Source of the DNA: an uncultured Lentisphaeria bacterium
GTDB taxonomy: Bacteria; Verrucomicrobiota; Lentisphaeria; Victivallales; UBA1829
Direction of reading: 5' to 3'
NCBI GenBank assembly: GCA_949282305.1
Contig: CASDPB010000076.1
Coordinates: 1-64,000, forward strand
Length of the DNA stretch: 64,000 nt
A program made the translations under genes and the position numbers. Positions 53,043 through 61,901 of the stretch are shown piece by piece (the stretch's first letter is position 1; each line of letters begins with the position of its first letter). Below the pieces are notes generated by a model. That model saw nothing but the letters and a program-made list of their open reading frames with translations. It ran no database searches and was not told where the DNA came from.

Positions 53043-54375
53043 TGCATTTCTCCATTCCGGCTTCAGTGAGCAAAGTCACGATGCCCTCTTTGTTAAAGTC
53101 AATTCTGATATGGTCATGGAAGATGGTGATTTTCTGCACAATGGCATGAATCAGCGCATACCGTTCCGCCGGACACATAACTTCCCACAGTGCGGTCAGA
53201 TTTTCCAGTGCCTTGACTGCGATTGCGGAACCGGTGCCGAACTCTTCCAATCTGCTGTCTACTTGTGCCAGCATAGTCGGAGTTTTCAAAACGACGGTCA
53301 ACTCTTTTATTACCAGCGTTTCAAAGTCGGCAGCCGGAATCCGCGGCGTGGGACAGATGCTGAAGTTGCGCTTGGTATCCTCGTTGCAGATGTAGTAACT
53401 GTATCTCCGGTTGCCATGTTTGACGGTGTGGCTCAAGGTGACCGCACCGCCGCAGTGTCCGCAATAGACCAGTCCGGCAAACGGCTGCAGCTTTGGACTC
53501 CGCCGTTTGGCATCGTACCGCAAATGTGAGTTCAATATCTTCTGCGCCTTATCCCATTGATCCTGAGAGATAATGGCTTTATGTTCTCCCGGATAACTGG
53601 TCTTTTTATGAGGGACACGTCCGATATACAGAGGACTTTTCAGCATCCGGTAAATCATCATATTGTTGATATGCTGCCCGTCATGCTTGACACCTTTCCG
53701 GGTTGTCCAGACTTTGCCGCGACAGCCGCGAATCTCCAGTTCTGCTGCCACCTCTTTTGCCGAACCGCACTCGTTGTACTTGTCGAATACGAACCGGACG
53801 ATTTCTGCTTCTTTTTCGTTGATTTCCAGCTTATGGGTTACCGGATTGACATCGTACCCCAGCACCGGGTAACCGCCGCAGTGCATACCTTTCTTCTTCG
53901 CCGCCACCACCCGATCCCGTACCCGGTCGGCTATAATTTCACGTTCATATTGTGCGAAGGTCATCAGAATATTGAGCATCATCCGTCCTGCCGAAGTCGA
54001 TGTGTTTATTTCCTGCGTGACACTCGAAAATGAAACGTCATGGGCATCGAAAAACTCCTGCAAGTCACTCAAATCGGCAAGGCAGCGTGTCAGGCGGTCG
54101 ATTTTATAAATAACGATCATATCAACCTGACCGGCTTCAATATCTGCCTTCAGCCGTTCCAGAGCCGGACGGTTCAAGTTGCCGCCGGAATAGCCGCCGT
54201 CATCGTAATGCTGCGGCAGGCATATCCAGCCGTTGGATTTCTGGCTCGCAATATAGTTTTCGCAGGCTTCACGCTGGGCTTCAAGGGAGTTGAAGTTCTG
54301 GTCAACATCGACTTCGTGACTTTTCCGGGTGTAACAGGCACACCGGACGATTTTCTGCTGTTTGGTTTTTACCAT
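53035..54375 (-). CDS. large serine recombinase
   Basis: A 446-residue site-specific recombinase. The N-terminal resolvase domain has the catalytic serine S19 in CYTRKS, then YDDGGYSGGNLNRPALERL, and VYKIDRLTR-type text (IYKIDRLTRCLADL) near residue 90. The recombinase domain carries the PVLGYDVNP block. A zinc-ribbon pair follows (VYCGHCGGAV, then YYICNEDTKRNFSICPTP). The coiled-coil tail is short. It should integrate or excise the element containing it. The partner att sites are not recognised. Genes for DUF2924 and the HTH protein are directly adjacent. Confidence 0.93.
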   Translation of the reverse strand: MVKTKQQKIVRCACYTRKSHEVDVDQNFNSLEAQREACENYIASQKSNGWICLPQHYDDGGYSGGNLNRPALERLKADIEAGQVDMIVIYKIDRLTRCLADLSDLQEFFDAHDVSFSSVTQEINTSTSAGRMMLNILMTFAQYEREIIADRVRDRVVAAKKKGMHCGGYPVLGYDVNPVTHKLEINEKEAEIVRFVFDKYNECGSAKEVAAELEIRGCRGKVWTTRKGVKHDGQHINNMMIYRMLKSPLYIGRVPHKKTSYPGEHKAIISQDQWDKAQKILNSHLRYDAKRRSPKLQPFAGLVYCGHCGGAVTLSHTVKHGNRRYSYYICNEDTKRNFSICPTPRIPAADFETLVIKELTVVLKTPTMLAQVDSRLEEFGTGSAIAVKALENLTALWEVMCPAERYALIHAIVQKITIFHDHIRIDFNKEGIVTLLTEAGMEKCNE

Positions 54376-54378
54376 GTT

Positions 54379-54810
54379 TTAATCCTCTCCGAGTTGAAAG
54401 AAGCGCTTGCCGTTCCAATGCGCTCCGGTTATCTTTTTTGCCACGGCACTCAGCGAACGGTAAAGCTGACCTTGGTATTCGTAGCCGTTGGTCCGGATGG
54501 TGACTTCGTGCTTCACATCGTGCCACATCCGGACGATTACCGTGCCGGGACGCAATCCGCGCTTTTTTGCCTGACTTGTCGCCGGATCATTATTTTTGAT
54601 GATAGCGAGGAGCAACTCTGCGGACAGACCTCCGTAGAAGAGTTCCTGTATCCGGTATGCCAGCCGATGCCGCATAAATACCGGGCCATAACCTGGCGGT
54701 TCTTTCCCGTAGAGGTCGCGCCATTTTTCAACGAGTTCCGCTTTTGACATTTGACTCAGCGCCAGCAACTGCCGACGCACCGATTCCTGATTTTCGTTTG
54801 ATGTTTCCAT
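54379..54810 (-). CDS. DUF2924 family protein
   Basis: A 143-residue protein. The N-terminal part has LVEKWRDLYGKEPPGYG and a helical block. The C-terminus reads RMWHDVKHEVTIRTNGYEYQGQLYRSLSAVAKKITGAHWNGKRFFQL, the DUF2924 signature seen beside serine recombinases in integrated elements. Its exact role is unknown, but the fixed gene order DUF2924-recombinase-HTH suggests assistance in recombination. It is three bases ahead of the recombinase gene and is preceded by a short gene at 54889-55011. Confidence 0.8.
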   Translation of the reverse strand: METSNENQESVRRQLLALSQMSKAELVEKWRDLYGKEPPGYGPVFMRHRLAYRIQELFYGGLSAELLLAIIKNNDPATSQAKKRGLRPGTVIVRMWHDVKHEVTIRTNGYEYQGQLYRSLSAVAKKITGAHWNGKRFFQLGED

Positions 54811-54846
54811 AAAATTCCTTTCCGTTTGGATTGGTCATATATAAAG

Positions 54847-54869
54847 CTTGCTATTCCTGTAATAGCAAG
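54847..54869. repeat. 9-bp hairpin between the short gene and DUF2924
   Basis: CTTGCTATT/AATAGCAAG with a 5-base loop, a perfect stem. Possibly a control point between two genes on the minus strand. Confidence 0.6.
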
Positions 54870-54888
54870 TCTCTTGTGACAATATGTT

Positions 54889-55011
54889 TCAGTTTGCAGC
54901 ACTTGGATTCCGGACAACGATCAGCCGTCTCGCGGCATCGGCAAGTATCTTGGCAATATCGGCGATGACCGGCTTGGGCGTCAAACTCTTCTTCTTTTTA
55001 GAAACAGTCAT
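54889..55011 (-). CDS. short basic protein, first gene of the recombinase operon
   Basis: A 40-codon frame with AAAGGA about five bases before the ATG at 55011. The product starts MTVSKKKKSLTPKP, then an amphipathic helix (IADIAKILADAARRLIVV) and ends RNPSAAN. Short proteins with such an AAI-AARRL helix are plausible companions of DUF2924 operons. No database check was possible. Its coding nature is supported by the ribosome site, position and composition, not by a known family. Confidence 0.55.
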   Translation of the reverse strand: MTVSKKKKSLTPKPVIADIAKILADAARRLIVVRNPSAAN

Positions 55012-55112
55012 ACAATTCCTTTCAAATAATAGTTCGGTAATCTTCGACTTCGATTTGCTATGTTCTCGTTGGCACGCTTATGTATGGCAAAGCCAAACCA
55101 ATGGAGGTATTT

Positions 55113-55619
55113 ATGGCAAATGAAATCACAGTCGGGACAATGGCAGTCGCCAAAATCGGTCGCAATGAAATTCCGGTGGAAGTCATCGCAGTAGAGGACG
55201 GCATTTATACCGTCAAAAATAAAGCAGGCAAAGAGTTCAAAACCAAGCGGATTGAAGCACTGCCGACCGAAGTCTCATGCGAGGTTTTGAATAACACGCC
55301 CTCAAACGAGAGATTATCCGGTACACAAGATGAACCTGTGTCGAGCAATCCATCACAAAATAAATTAGCCACGTCTGTGGCTAATTATTCCGGCAAAATG
55401 AGTCTGCTTAATGCCGCAGTGGAAGTCCTGCGCCAGAATGGGAAACCGCTAAATACACGGGAGATCGTGGCAAAGGCAGTCGCAGATGGGCTGTGGAATC
55501 CCACCGGTGCAAAAACTCCGAACCAGACTCTCTATGGAAGCATCTTCCGTGAAATCGCTACAAAGAAAAGTCCGCGCATCGTCAAGAGTGCAGAAAAAGG
55601 CAAATTCCAGCTTGGATAA
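55113..55619 (+). CDS. HARE-HTH winged-helix protein
   Basis: A 168-residue protein starting at 55113, with GGAGG upstream. Residues 1-55 form a small beta barrel-like N-terminus (TVGTMAVAKIGRNEIPVEVIAVEDGIYTVKN), a linker of Ser/Asn follows, and residues 90-168 are a HARE-HTH winged helix: MSLLNAAVEVLRQNGKPLNTREIVAKAVADGLW, then a strand TLYGSIFREIATK and RIVKSAEKGKFQL. The domain occurs in chromatin proteins and restriction systems and bridges DNA to effectors. It is divergent from the recombinase operon. Confidence 0.82.
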   Translation: MANEITVGTMAVAKIGRNEIPVEVIAVEDGIYTVKNKAGKEFKTKRIEALPTEVSCEVLNNTPSNERLSGTQDEPVSSNPSQNKLATSVANYSGKMSLLNAAVEVLRQNGKPLNTREIVAKAVADGLWNPTGAKTPNQTLYGSIFREIATKKSPRIVKSAEKGKFQLG

Positions 55620-55904
55620 TTATTTTATCACGGACAAGCAAGTCTCTTTAACATACCGACTCCTTCCGCCGCCCTCTCCTGGAATCGCCGCTCGGGGGAA
55701 CCGTTGGATTCCAGGAGGATCGCAGTGATAACTCGCCTATCTCCCCGATTCCTTCCGCCGCCCTCGATGAGAATCGGTCGCCGGGAGTACTTTTTGCTCT
55801 ACCGTCTCCGTCCGCTGTTGGCAATTCTGTCAATTTGTCAACAGCGGGATTCGAGATTTTGAAATTACGATTTCCCGGAGTTGACCATTGACAATATGAC
55901 AAAA
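55620..55904. repeat. intergenic region with three long perfect hairpins and a direct repeat
   Basis: Three perfect inverted repeats lie in 175 bases. The first is CTCCTGGAATC/GATTCCAGGAG (11 bp, 55676-55717), the second CCGATTC/GAATCGG (7 bp, 55745-55777) and the third CCGCTGTTG/CAACAGCGG (9 bp, 55812-55847). The first two units share the direct repeat CGA(C/T)TCCTTCCGCCGCCCTC, at 55657 and 55746. Neither flanking gene is predicted to end in a T-tract here. A structured RNA, a recombination site or a replication-protein site is possible. Confidence 0.65.
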
Positions 55905-57467
55905 TTATCCGTGCTGTGCGTCCTGTGATGACATCAGAAGAAGTTCCGGATTGACTTCAATAAAGCCCTCTTTCGGTCTTCCCGGCTTCCCGGTCTTTTC
56001 CGCCGGAAGCAAACGGCAGTAATGACGCGATTCCAGCAACTCCAGCATCTGCTTGAAACAAGCCTTTGTCAATCCGGTATTGCGGTAGACATCACGCACA
56101 TCATGCCGTGCCGTCCGGTAATTCCGCATCATATAAGCAACAATTTTCCCGGCATCATTCGGCAACTGCATTTTGCGGATAAACAAATGACAGCGTTCTG
56201 CGTTTGCAATAAAATACAACATGAGTTCATGAGCGTTTTTCATGTCATCCAATTCGATTTTACCATGTTCCTCAACTTGAGAGATTAGCAGTGCCAGCCG
56301 CAACGTCTGTGACGTATAGCGGATCGCCACATCAAGGGTTTCATAATACAATCCGCCCTTATCGCTTTCACCCTCTATCTGCCGGTAATGCTCTTTCCAG
56401 AACTCTTTCGCTTCGGCAGTGATGCCGATGTATATCGGTTCGGTTTGGACATAACTGCGTTTCAGCAGACGCAATACCAAATCCCGGTATTCGTTCATGG
56501 TCCTGTCGGATATTTCATAATCATCAATATCCCGCATGAGTGTACCGTCTGCGTTGCGCTTGCCGACCCATGTTTCCGGGAAACAGTAAAGACAGCGTGA
56601 AGCAAAACCGCTGCAGAAGACTTCCGCCTTATCGCCCAGCATTGCCAGCATATCCGGCTGACACATCAGTACCAGACCAATGCAGGGATTTTTTACCGGC
56701 GTGATGGAACGTCCGGAACGGTCATAGGTCAGCGTTTTGGACCCGTCATAGCAGTCGAGAAATACCTCGTCATGAGCATCTCCGTCATTGCTGTAACGCA
56801 GACCAAGGATCATTTTCAGCTGAAGGCGTCCGTCATCGGAAACCACCGCCACCCGTCCACCGCATGCGGCAAGTTTCTGCAGCAACGCTTCCTGAGTGAT
56901 GTTGTTGGTGAAAATATTCGGATTGGGCAGCATGGTTTCCAGCTTGGATTTGATAATATCTATCTCGGAACTTATCTCTTCTTCGTCCCTTTCCCCGATT
57001 CGCCCTTTTATAAGTTTATTGATCAGAAAATCCAGTCTCTTTTGCAGGATATCAGCTTTTTCCAGCTGTTTCTGATATTCCCTGCTCTGTGTTTCAAGCC
57101 ACTCCCGAAACGGCTTCTGCACGATGCTGTCCACGGAACTCTTCCGTTCTCCTCTGGCAGCGAATATCAGCATATAGAGGTTAGCTCTGCCGGTCAATGA
57201 GCGTTTGAAACAGTAATGCACGTTCCGTCCGATCGCCAGTCCGACCAAGCCGAGTATCTCAGCGGCGGCAAGCGATGCCGGGACTTTGACAGCTTTGCTA
57301 ATCTCATCCGCCATGTTCCGTATGACCGACGGCAAAGCGTGAAGCGGAAAATCCGGTAAAGTCGGCAAATCAATGTTGTTTCCGATAGGCGGCCATTCAT
57401 AGCATTTTGCTTCTTCCGGAATAGCGTCCTTGATAATATTGATGGATTCATCAGCGTATGATTTCAT
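55905..57467 (-). CDS. DUF3987 (YfjI-like) replication-associated ATPase-like protein
   Basis: A 520-residue protein. The N-terminus reads W-P-P-I and LPDFPLHALPSVIRNMADEISKA, the DUF3987 opening. A P-loop-like sequence AARGERKSSVDS lies near residue 108, with GRVAVVSDDG near residue 205 and FLDCYDG near residue 235. The C-terminus has a winged-helix region. Relatives are found in integrated elements next to primases and probably act in element replication. It lies five bases after the primase-like gene. The helicase activity is inference from family. Confidence 0.8.
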   Translation of the reverse strand: MKSYADESINIIKDAIPEEAKCYEWPPIGNNIDLPTLPDFPLHALPSVIRNMADEISKAVKVPASLAAAEILGLVGLAIGRNVHYCFKRSLTGRANLYMLIFAARGERKSSVDSIVQKPFREWLETQSREYQKQLEKADILQKRLDFLINKLIKGRIGERDEEEISSEIDIIKSKLETMLPNPNIFTNNITQEALLQKLAACGGRVAVVSDDGRLQLKMILGLRYSNDGDAHDEVFLDCYDGSKTLTYDRSGRSITPVKNPCIGLVLMCQPDMLAMLGDKAEVFCSGFASRCLYCFPETWVGKRNADGTLMRDIDDYEISDRTMNEYRDLVLRLLKRSYVQTEPIYIGITAEAKEFWKEHYRQIEGESDKGGLYYETLDVAIRYTSQTLRLALLISQVEEHGKIELDDMKNAHELMLYFIANAERCHLFIRKMQLPNDAGKIVAYMMRNYRTARHDVRDVYRNTGLTKACFKQMLELLESRHYCRLLPAEKTGKPGRPKEGFIEVNPELLLMSSQDAQHG

Positions 57468-57472
57468 GAATC

Positions 57473-58498
57473 TCAGTTTCCTTTCAAATTCGGATTCAAA
57501 TAAAGAAGTCTCTGGAAGTTGCCGTTTGACCGCTGTATGCCGGGAGTCCTGGTCATCCGGCTTTCATTTTTACAGGCAGGGTCACAGCCGAGAATCTCCA
57601 GATTGTTGCGGAAAAGTTCATTTTCCACTTTGCTCTCCCATTCCTTTGCGTTATTACAGTTTACCGCCAGCAGACCGTGAACGGACTTATTGCCGGAGTA
57701 GACCAGCGCCGCAAACGGCATACCCTTGTCGAGCATTGCCATGTAGAACGCCAACTGATCCCGTAATGGCTTTGAGTCAAATTCCACTACGGCAAAGCGG
57801 TACTTCGCCACACAGCGGTCGCTCACCAGTGAGAGTTTGCCGTTTTCACGCTCTTCCGGGATACCGGTCAACGGATTCGGGCGGAAAAATTCAGCCATCT
57901 GCAAATCTTCCAGATGAGCAGTCACCGTGCGGACATTACTCTGTTGCTGACAATATCCTGCAACAGCGTCGCCGATATAGATCTTGTCATCTGGCTCATA
58001 GAGTGCGGAAAGCAACGCCGGCATATCTTCCTGACCGCACTCAAAATCAAGGCGGTATGGTGAGCGTTCCCACAACTCGCATTCCAAGTCGGATTGGGAA
58101 TAATCCGCATAGGACGCAATGATAACCTCAAACGCTTTATCTCCGTTAAACGCTTTCCCGTGATGCGCCGGCAAGATCGGCACTCTGCCGGAATCACGTT
58201 TGGCATAATAACAAAGCGTTCCGATGGAGTGCTGTCCATGCAGATTTATCCATGCACGGCGGATTTGCTGTTTGTCCCGGTGACTTGGTGTCAGACTCCA
58301 GGCCTCAAAGACCTCGTAGGGAACGCCAAGATTTTTCAAGGCGATACAGATTGACTGCCACGATTTGGTGTCATCCGCCCTTGAACGGTCAATCTGTTTC
58401 AAGAGCCGTATTGCGTTTTCCGGCGTTTGCTCCAAGTGTACTTTGGAATGGGGGGCTTCGCAGACATTTGCTGCGACGGACGGTGAGAATGGTGTCAT
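57473..58498 (-). CDS. primase-like replication protein (PriCT-2-like N-terminus)
   Basis: A 341-residue protein. The start at 58498 (MTPFSPSVAANVCE) has AAGGAG nine bases upstream; the frame to 58633 is unlikely. The early block DTKSWQSICIALKNLG and ESW-like helix match primase C-terminal type 2. Later SDRCVAKYRFAVVEFDSKPLRDQLAFYM and VYSGNKSVHGLLAVN, then KNESRMTRTPGIQRS, resemble archaeo-eukaryotic primase active-site strands. It is directly upstream of the DUF3987 gene and probably starts element DNA synthesis. The catalytic assignment is tentative. Confidence 0.75.
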   Translation of the reverse strand: MTPFSPSVAANVCEAPHSKVHLEQTPENAIRLLKQIDRSRADDTKSWQSICIALKNLGVPYEVFEAWSLTPSHRDKQQIRRAWINLHGQHSIGTLCYYAKRDSGRVPILPAHHGKAFNGDKAFEVIIASYADYSQSDLECELWERSPYRLDFECGQEDMPALLSALYEPDDKIYIGDAVAGYCQQQSNVRTVTAHLEDLQMAEFFRPNPLTGIPEERENGKLSLVSDRCVAKYRFAVVEFDSKPLRDQLAFYMAMLDKGMPFAALVYSGNKSVHGLLAVNCNNAKEWESKVENELFRNNLEILGCDPACKNESRMTRTPGIQRSNGNFQRLLYLNPNLKGN

Positions 58499-58603
58499 AT
58501 TCGACATCTCCTTATGGTTACGAACACCACGGGATTGTGATGTTCTACCGGGAGATACCGGCGTGTCCGGGTTTGTCCGGGTCTTGTTGCATCGAGATAA
58601 AAT

Positions 58604-58637
58604 GAAAAAAGCCCTGGCCAAATCAATGACCAAGGCT
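58604..58637 (-). terminator. intrinsic terminator after the sigma-factor gene pair
   Basis: AGCCTTGG/CCAGGGCT (8 bp with one G-T pair) followed by six Ts on the minus strand. Confidence 0.7.
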
Positions 58638-58698
58638 GAATATGGCAGTTAAAAATTTTTTGAAAAAAGTCTGCGTGTCCGGCTTTTGTCCGGATCTG

Positions 58699-59667
58699 TC
58701 AGGATTCCAGTTCTTCCCGAGTCCGGGCTTTATTTATAATTGCATCTGTTATCTCGCCATCTGTCAAGGCAATGTCCTCCGCCTTAAACAAAGGGATCAG
58801 TTTTTCCACCGCAAAATAGGAACGATTCTGCTTTCCGGTAAAATCGGCGGCAAGACTGCTGTTGTGTCTGGTTATCAGTTTCCGCAAATTATCAGCCGGA
58901 GCTTCGACATCGTCTTTATGGTACAGCTTTGCCATGACCGCACGGGCGGCATCCATAATTGTAATGAAACGCTCCTGTATGGCTTCTTTCAGTTCAAGAT
59001 TTTCTTTTACCAGATGTTCATTGACCTGCTGATAGGATTCCCGCAGAGCTTTTTCGGAATGCCATTTCTGCTTGTAGAACGCTTCTTTATCCGACCACTC
59101 ACGGGTCAGCAGATAATTTGTCCATTGAGCAAGAAAATTATCCATCATGAACGGCCACGCATTCGAGCGGGTATCAATGTAATCATATATGATATATGCG
59201 ATTTGCCGTGTCTCTTCCGATGCCGTATAGATTTCATCGCAGATGCGGTTTCCGTATCCCATCTCCCATGTAAGAATCAGATTTTCACTGGCACTGATAA
59301 ACTGTCTCGGCTTTTCCAGCAGACCTGTAAACACCTGAGGAAAACAATTTTTCAGCGAATCGAGATAATCTTCTGCGGACAATTCATCCGGAGTCGGTGC
59401 ATAACTATCGTAATCACAATCGTATATGTTACACATGTGTGCCGTATAAAATTTATAAAAATCCAAATCCGGCAGAGTGCCGTCCAGCATCCGGCATAAC
59501 GTGTCAGACGGCATTTTTTCATCTGCCAGCAGTTCACGCAAATATTCCAGAAGAAGCCGGATGCGTTTATCGCCGAAATCTCCTTCATTCAAATCTTTTG
59601 CAAATATTTCCATCAGCCGCCGTTGCGGTACGGACAGCTCAATCGTCTCTATTTTCATCGTCTTCAT
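58699..59667 (-). CDS. conserved-looking hypothetical protein
   Basis: A 322-residue acidic, mostly helical cytosolic protein. I do not recognise a family. It has a helix-rich N-terminus with LLEYLRELLADEKMPSD, a tryptophan-containing middle (NAWPFMMDNFLAQWTNYLL), and a basic coiled region ending INKARTREELES. The start at 59667 overlaps the sigma-factor stop by 29 bases; the ATG at 59658 is equally possible. No transmembrane helices or signal. It could be a partner of the sigma factor, but only the shared transcript supports that. Confidence 0.65.
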   Translation of the reverse strand: MKTMKIETIELSVPQRRLMEIFAKDLNEGDFGDKRIRLLLEYLRELLADEKMPSDTLCRMLDGTLPDLDFYKFYTAHMCNIYDCDYDSYAPTPDELSAEDYLDSLKNCFPQVFTGLLEKPRQFISASENLILTWEMGYGNRICDEIYTASEETRQIAYIIYDYIDTRSNAWPFMMDNFLAQWTNYLLTREWSDKEAFYKQKWHSEKALRESYQQVNEHLVKENLELKEAIQERFITIMDAARAVMAKLYHKDDVEAPADNLRKLITRHNSSLAADFTGKQNRSYFAVEKLIPLFKAEDIALTDGEITDAIINKARTREELES

Positions 59668-60364
59668 CTTTCAGGGTTATAAAGGTTTTCCACTGCGGAC
59701 GGTAAATACCGTTCAGCAACGGACGTAATTTTGCGTAAATCTCTTCAATGGTACGTTTGAAGCCCTGCTTTGTTCTGCCAAGTCTCCGGGCGACAGCATC
59801 AATTCCCGGCTGTTCATCATTGTAATACAGCATGCGGATAATGGTCTGCTCTTCAGCACTCAAAGTCTTTATGGCATCTTCGACTTTGCGGACAAATTCC
59901 AAATATCTGCGTTCATCATAATCATTGCCGACAAGTTCAACATTGACCTCGTCATTCCTGTTCCATGTAATATGCTTTTTGAGATTGCCGTAAACCCAGC
60001 GTTCGACAACTTTCCGCATATAAGTGGAAAACCGGGCTTGCTTATCAGGTTTGAAATTGGAAAACTTTTTGACAATGGCATAATTGCCGATTCCGACAAA
60101 ATCTTCCATGGACAGACCGTAATATTTGAACGAGGTATTGATCGCCATCGACAATACCATGCCGAGATGAGAACAAATCAGTTTTTCCTGCGCCGCAAGA
60201 TAAAGCGGATCATCCTCCGGATTTTTCAAATCCGCCATGACCGCAGCATACTCTTCCTCTGTGAGTTCCGGATAATTCAGCAGTTCGATGGCATAGCGGT
60301 ACAAACCCGGATGCTCGTCATGATTCAGGTCAAGATGTACGGATTTTTTCGACTCCTCACTCAC
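59639..60364 (-). CDS. sigma-70 family RNA polymerase sigma factor
   Basis: A 241-residue protein with region 2 at about residues 55-125 (CSHLGMVLSMAINTSFKYYGLSMEDFVGIGNYAIVKKFSNF, then RFSTYMRKVVERWVYGNLKKH) and a region 4 HTH near residues 170-215 (LSAEEQTIIRMLYYND, then AVARRLGRTKQGFKRTIEEIY). No regions 1 or 3 are evident, so it is a group 3/4-type factor. Its place on an integrated element between hipA and an unknown gene suggests control of element genes. No anti-sigma partner is recognised. Confidence 0.85.
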   Translation of the reverse strand: MSEESKKSVHLDLNHDEHPGLYRYAIELLNYPELTEEEYAAVMADLKNPEDDPLYLAAQEKLICSHLGMVLSMAINTSFKYYGLSMEDFVGIGNYAIVKKFSNFKPDKQARFSTYMRKVVERWVYGNLKKHITWNRNDEVNVELVGNDYDERRYLEFVRKVEDAIKTLSAEEQTIIRMLYYNDEQPGIDAVARRLGRTKQGFKRTIEEIYAKLRPLLNGIYRPQWKTFITLKDEDDENRDD

Positions 60365-60392
60365 AGCAAAACCGCCTTACTGTTTTCAGAAG

Positions 60393-61547
60393 TTACGCTG
60401 AGATACCATTATTTTTGAGTGCCGATTCGACCGTATTGATAATGCTGCGAACTGCCGATGCCGGAATATCTGCTACTTTTGCGGCGGCGATTAAATCCTC
60501 GTCAGTAATATTGCGTCCTCTGCCGTTGACCATGGCAGTCTGTTCGCCATTGATTCCGGCAGAGGGAGTCAGGTCGTATGCCGGGGCTAAACGCCATTCA
60601 AAATTTTTGTTCAGCAGGAACGAGAAATTTTTGCTGTGGTCATCACGGTTGCCGCTTTTTACATTGAAAACCATGCGCCTGACCATCTCTTCCGCCTGCG
60701 TAATGTCGCGGGTCAGAACCAGTGTGAGTTTCAGCAGATTTTCATAATCCAGACAGCTGAACCGGTGCGACGCATGAAGCAGTCCGCACGCTGTATGCAC
60801 ATGCACCTTGCCCTGCGGAGTCCGGTCAAACCGCTGAACGCCGAAGTATCCGCCACCGTTTTTCGAGGGGAAAAGATGAGTTGGCGGCATATCAATCCCG
60901 GCTTCCTTTGCCGCCAATGAATAACGGTATTCCGTTTCGCCGGAGTTCAGTTTATCGTGCCGTTCGGAAAACTTAATGATCCACGGCGTAAACCCGGAAG
61001 GCGGATTTACTCCGCCATGAATGATTTTCTGCCGGTCATCGGAAACATATGCCACGATTTTCGGACGCGCTCCGCCGGATGAACCATTGAGTTTCAGCAG
61101 TTCATCCAGTACATCGGAATCGTTTCCGGCAAGGATCTTATCCACTTCTCCGGAAAGAGAATCCAGCTCCACATTTCCGACTTCTTCCGCCGCTTCATCG
61201 GCAGGCTCGTATTCCAATGCACCCATAGGATTGCGTCCGATCATGGAAAGCCGGGAAAGCGGCGTAATGGAATCATAGGAAAGAGCGCGTTTCCGCAATT
61301 TGCGGTCAAGCAGCAGACATCCCCAGCCATCCGGTAAGCTGTCATTGAACAAACCGAAAAGACCGTCAAAGGTGCGTTTTTCATCTTCAAACACGCCCGG
61401 TTTCAAGGGAAGTTTGAACGGCGAAAGGGCGATGCCGCTTTGCAGAAAATCAGGCGAATATTCAAAAAAGACACGTCCCGCATTTTCATAAAGCAAACCG
61501 ACCATCCGGCGGATGCCATAAGTATTCAGATAAACGGAAAGCTTCAT
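60393..61547 (-). CDS. hipA: HipA-family toxin kinase
   Basis: A 384-residue serine/threonine kinase of the HipA family. Landmarks are the N-terminal FEYSPDFLQSGIALSPFKLPL, the P-loop-like GSSGGARPK near residue 155, the catalytic block NVKSGNRDDHSKNFSF at 295-310 (D302/D303) and LAPAYDLTPSAG near residue 320. HipA kinases phosphorylate tRNA synthetases or other targets and slow growth. It overlaps hipB by four bases in the order antitoxin first. A sigma factor gene follows 28 bases on. Confidence 0.92.
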   Translation of the reverse strand: MKLSVYLNTYGIRRMVGLLYENAGRVFFEYSPDFLQSGIALSPFKLPLKPGVFEDEKRTFDGLFGLFNDSLPDGWGCLLLDRKLRKRALSYDSITPLSRLSMIGRNPMGALEYEPADEAAEEVGNVELDSLSGEVDKILAGNDSDVLDELLKLNGSSGGARPKIVAYVSDDRQKIIHGGVNPPSGFTPWIIKFSERHDKLNSGETEYRYSLAAKEAGIDMPPTHLFPSKNGGGYFGVQRFDRTPQGKVHVHTACGLLHASHRFSCLDYENLLKLTLVLTRDITQAEEMVRRMVFNVKSGNRDDHSKNFSFLLNKNFEWRLAPAYDLTPSAGINGEQTAMVNGRGRNITDEDLIAAAKVADIPASAVRSIINTVESALKNNGISA

Positions 61548-61864
61548 TTTCTGCGTGGCCTCTGTCTGATTTTTGGCTCTTCAAGATTGAAAAGCGACTG
61601 CGGCTTTTGGGATACAGCAAACAACCGGTCAAACTCTTCAAGCCGTCCCAGCACAAGAGCAATGGAAAGCAAGTGATGAAACTGTATTTCTCCGGTCTTT
61701 TCAAACCGCTTGATCGTCCCGACCGCCACGCCGACCCGTTCCGCCAAGGCGATCTGCGATAGATTCTGTTCGATCCGCATGGCACGCACCCGTGCAGCGC
61801 AATCCAGCATAACCTCTTGCGGCGTCCTCAGCAAAAGTTCTATACTCTGTTTATCCTTGTCCAT
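61544..61864 (-). CDS. hipB: HipB-family antitoxin, HTH
   Basis: A 106-residue protein starting at 61864 with AAGGA seven bases upstream; the frame to 61975 runs through its own operator. It has an XRE-type HTH at about residues 25-70: RAMRIEQNLSQIALAERVGVAVGTIKRFEKTG. The C-terminus is basic (KIRQRPRRK). It should bind the operator upstream and neutralise HipA. The ATGA overlap with hipA couples translation. A related operator copy lies near 62012. Confidence 0.9.
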   Translation of the reverse strand: MDKDKQSIELLLRTPQEVMLDCAARVRAMRIEQNLSQIALAERVGVAVGTIKRFEKTGEIQFHHLLSIALVLGRLEEFDRLFAVSQKPQSLFNLEEPKIRQRPRRK

Positions 61865-61901
61865 TATCTTGTCCTTGCATGCAATTATTCTTGTGTTATA
61901 A

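Noticed and set aside
55065-55085. Possible second sigma54 promoter (TTGGCACGCTTA near 55075)
   Set aside because: It has a perfect TTGGCACG -24 half but no TTGC at -12; the position would be inside the HARE-HTH leader. Probably chance similarity.
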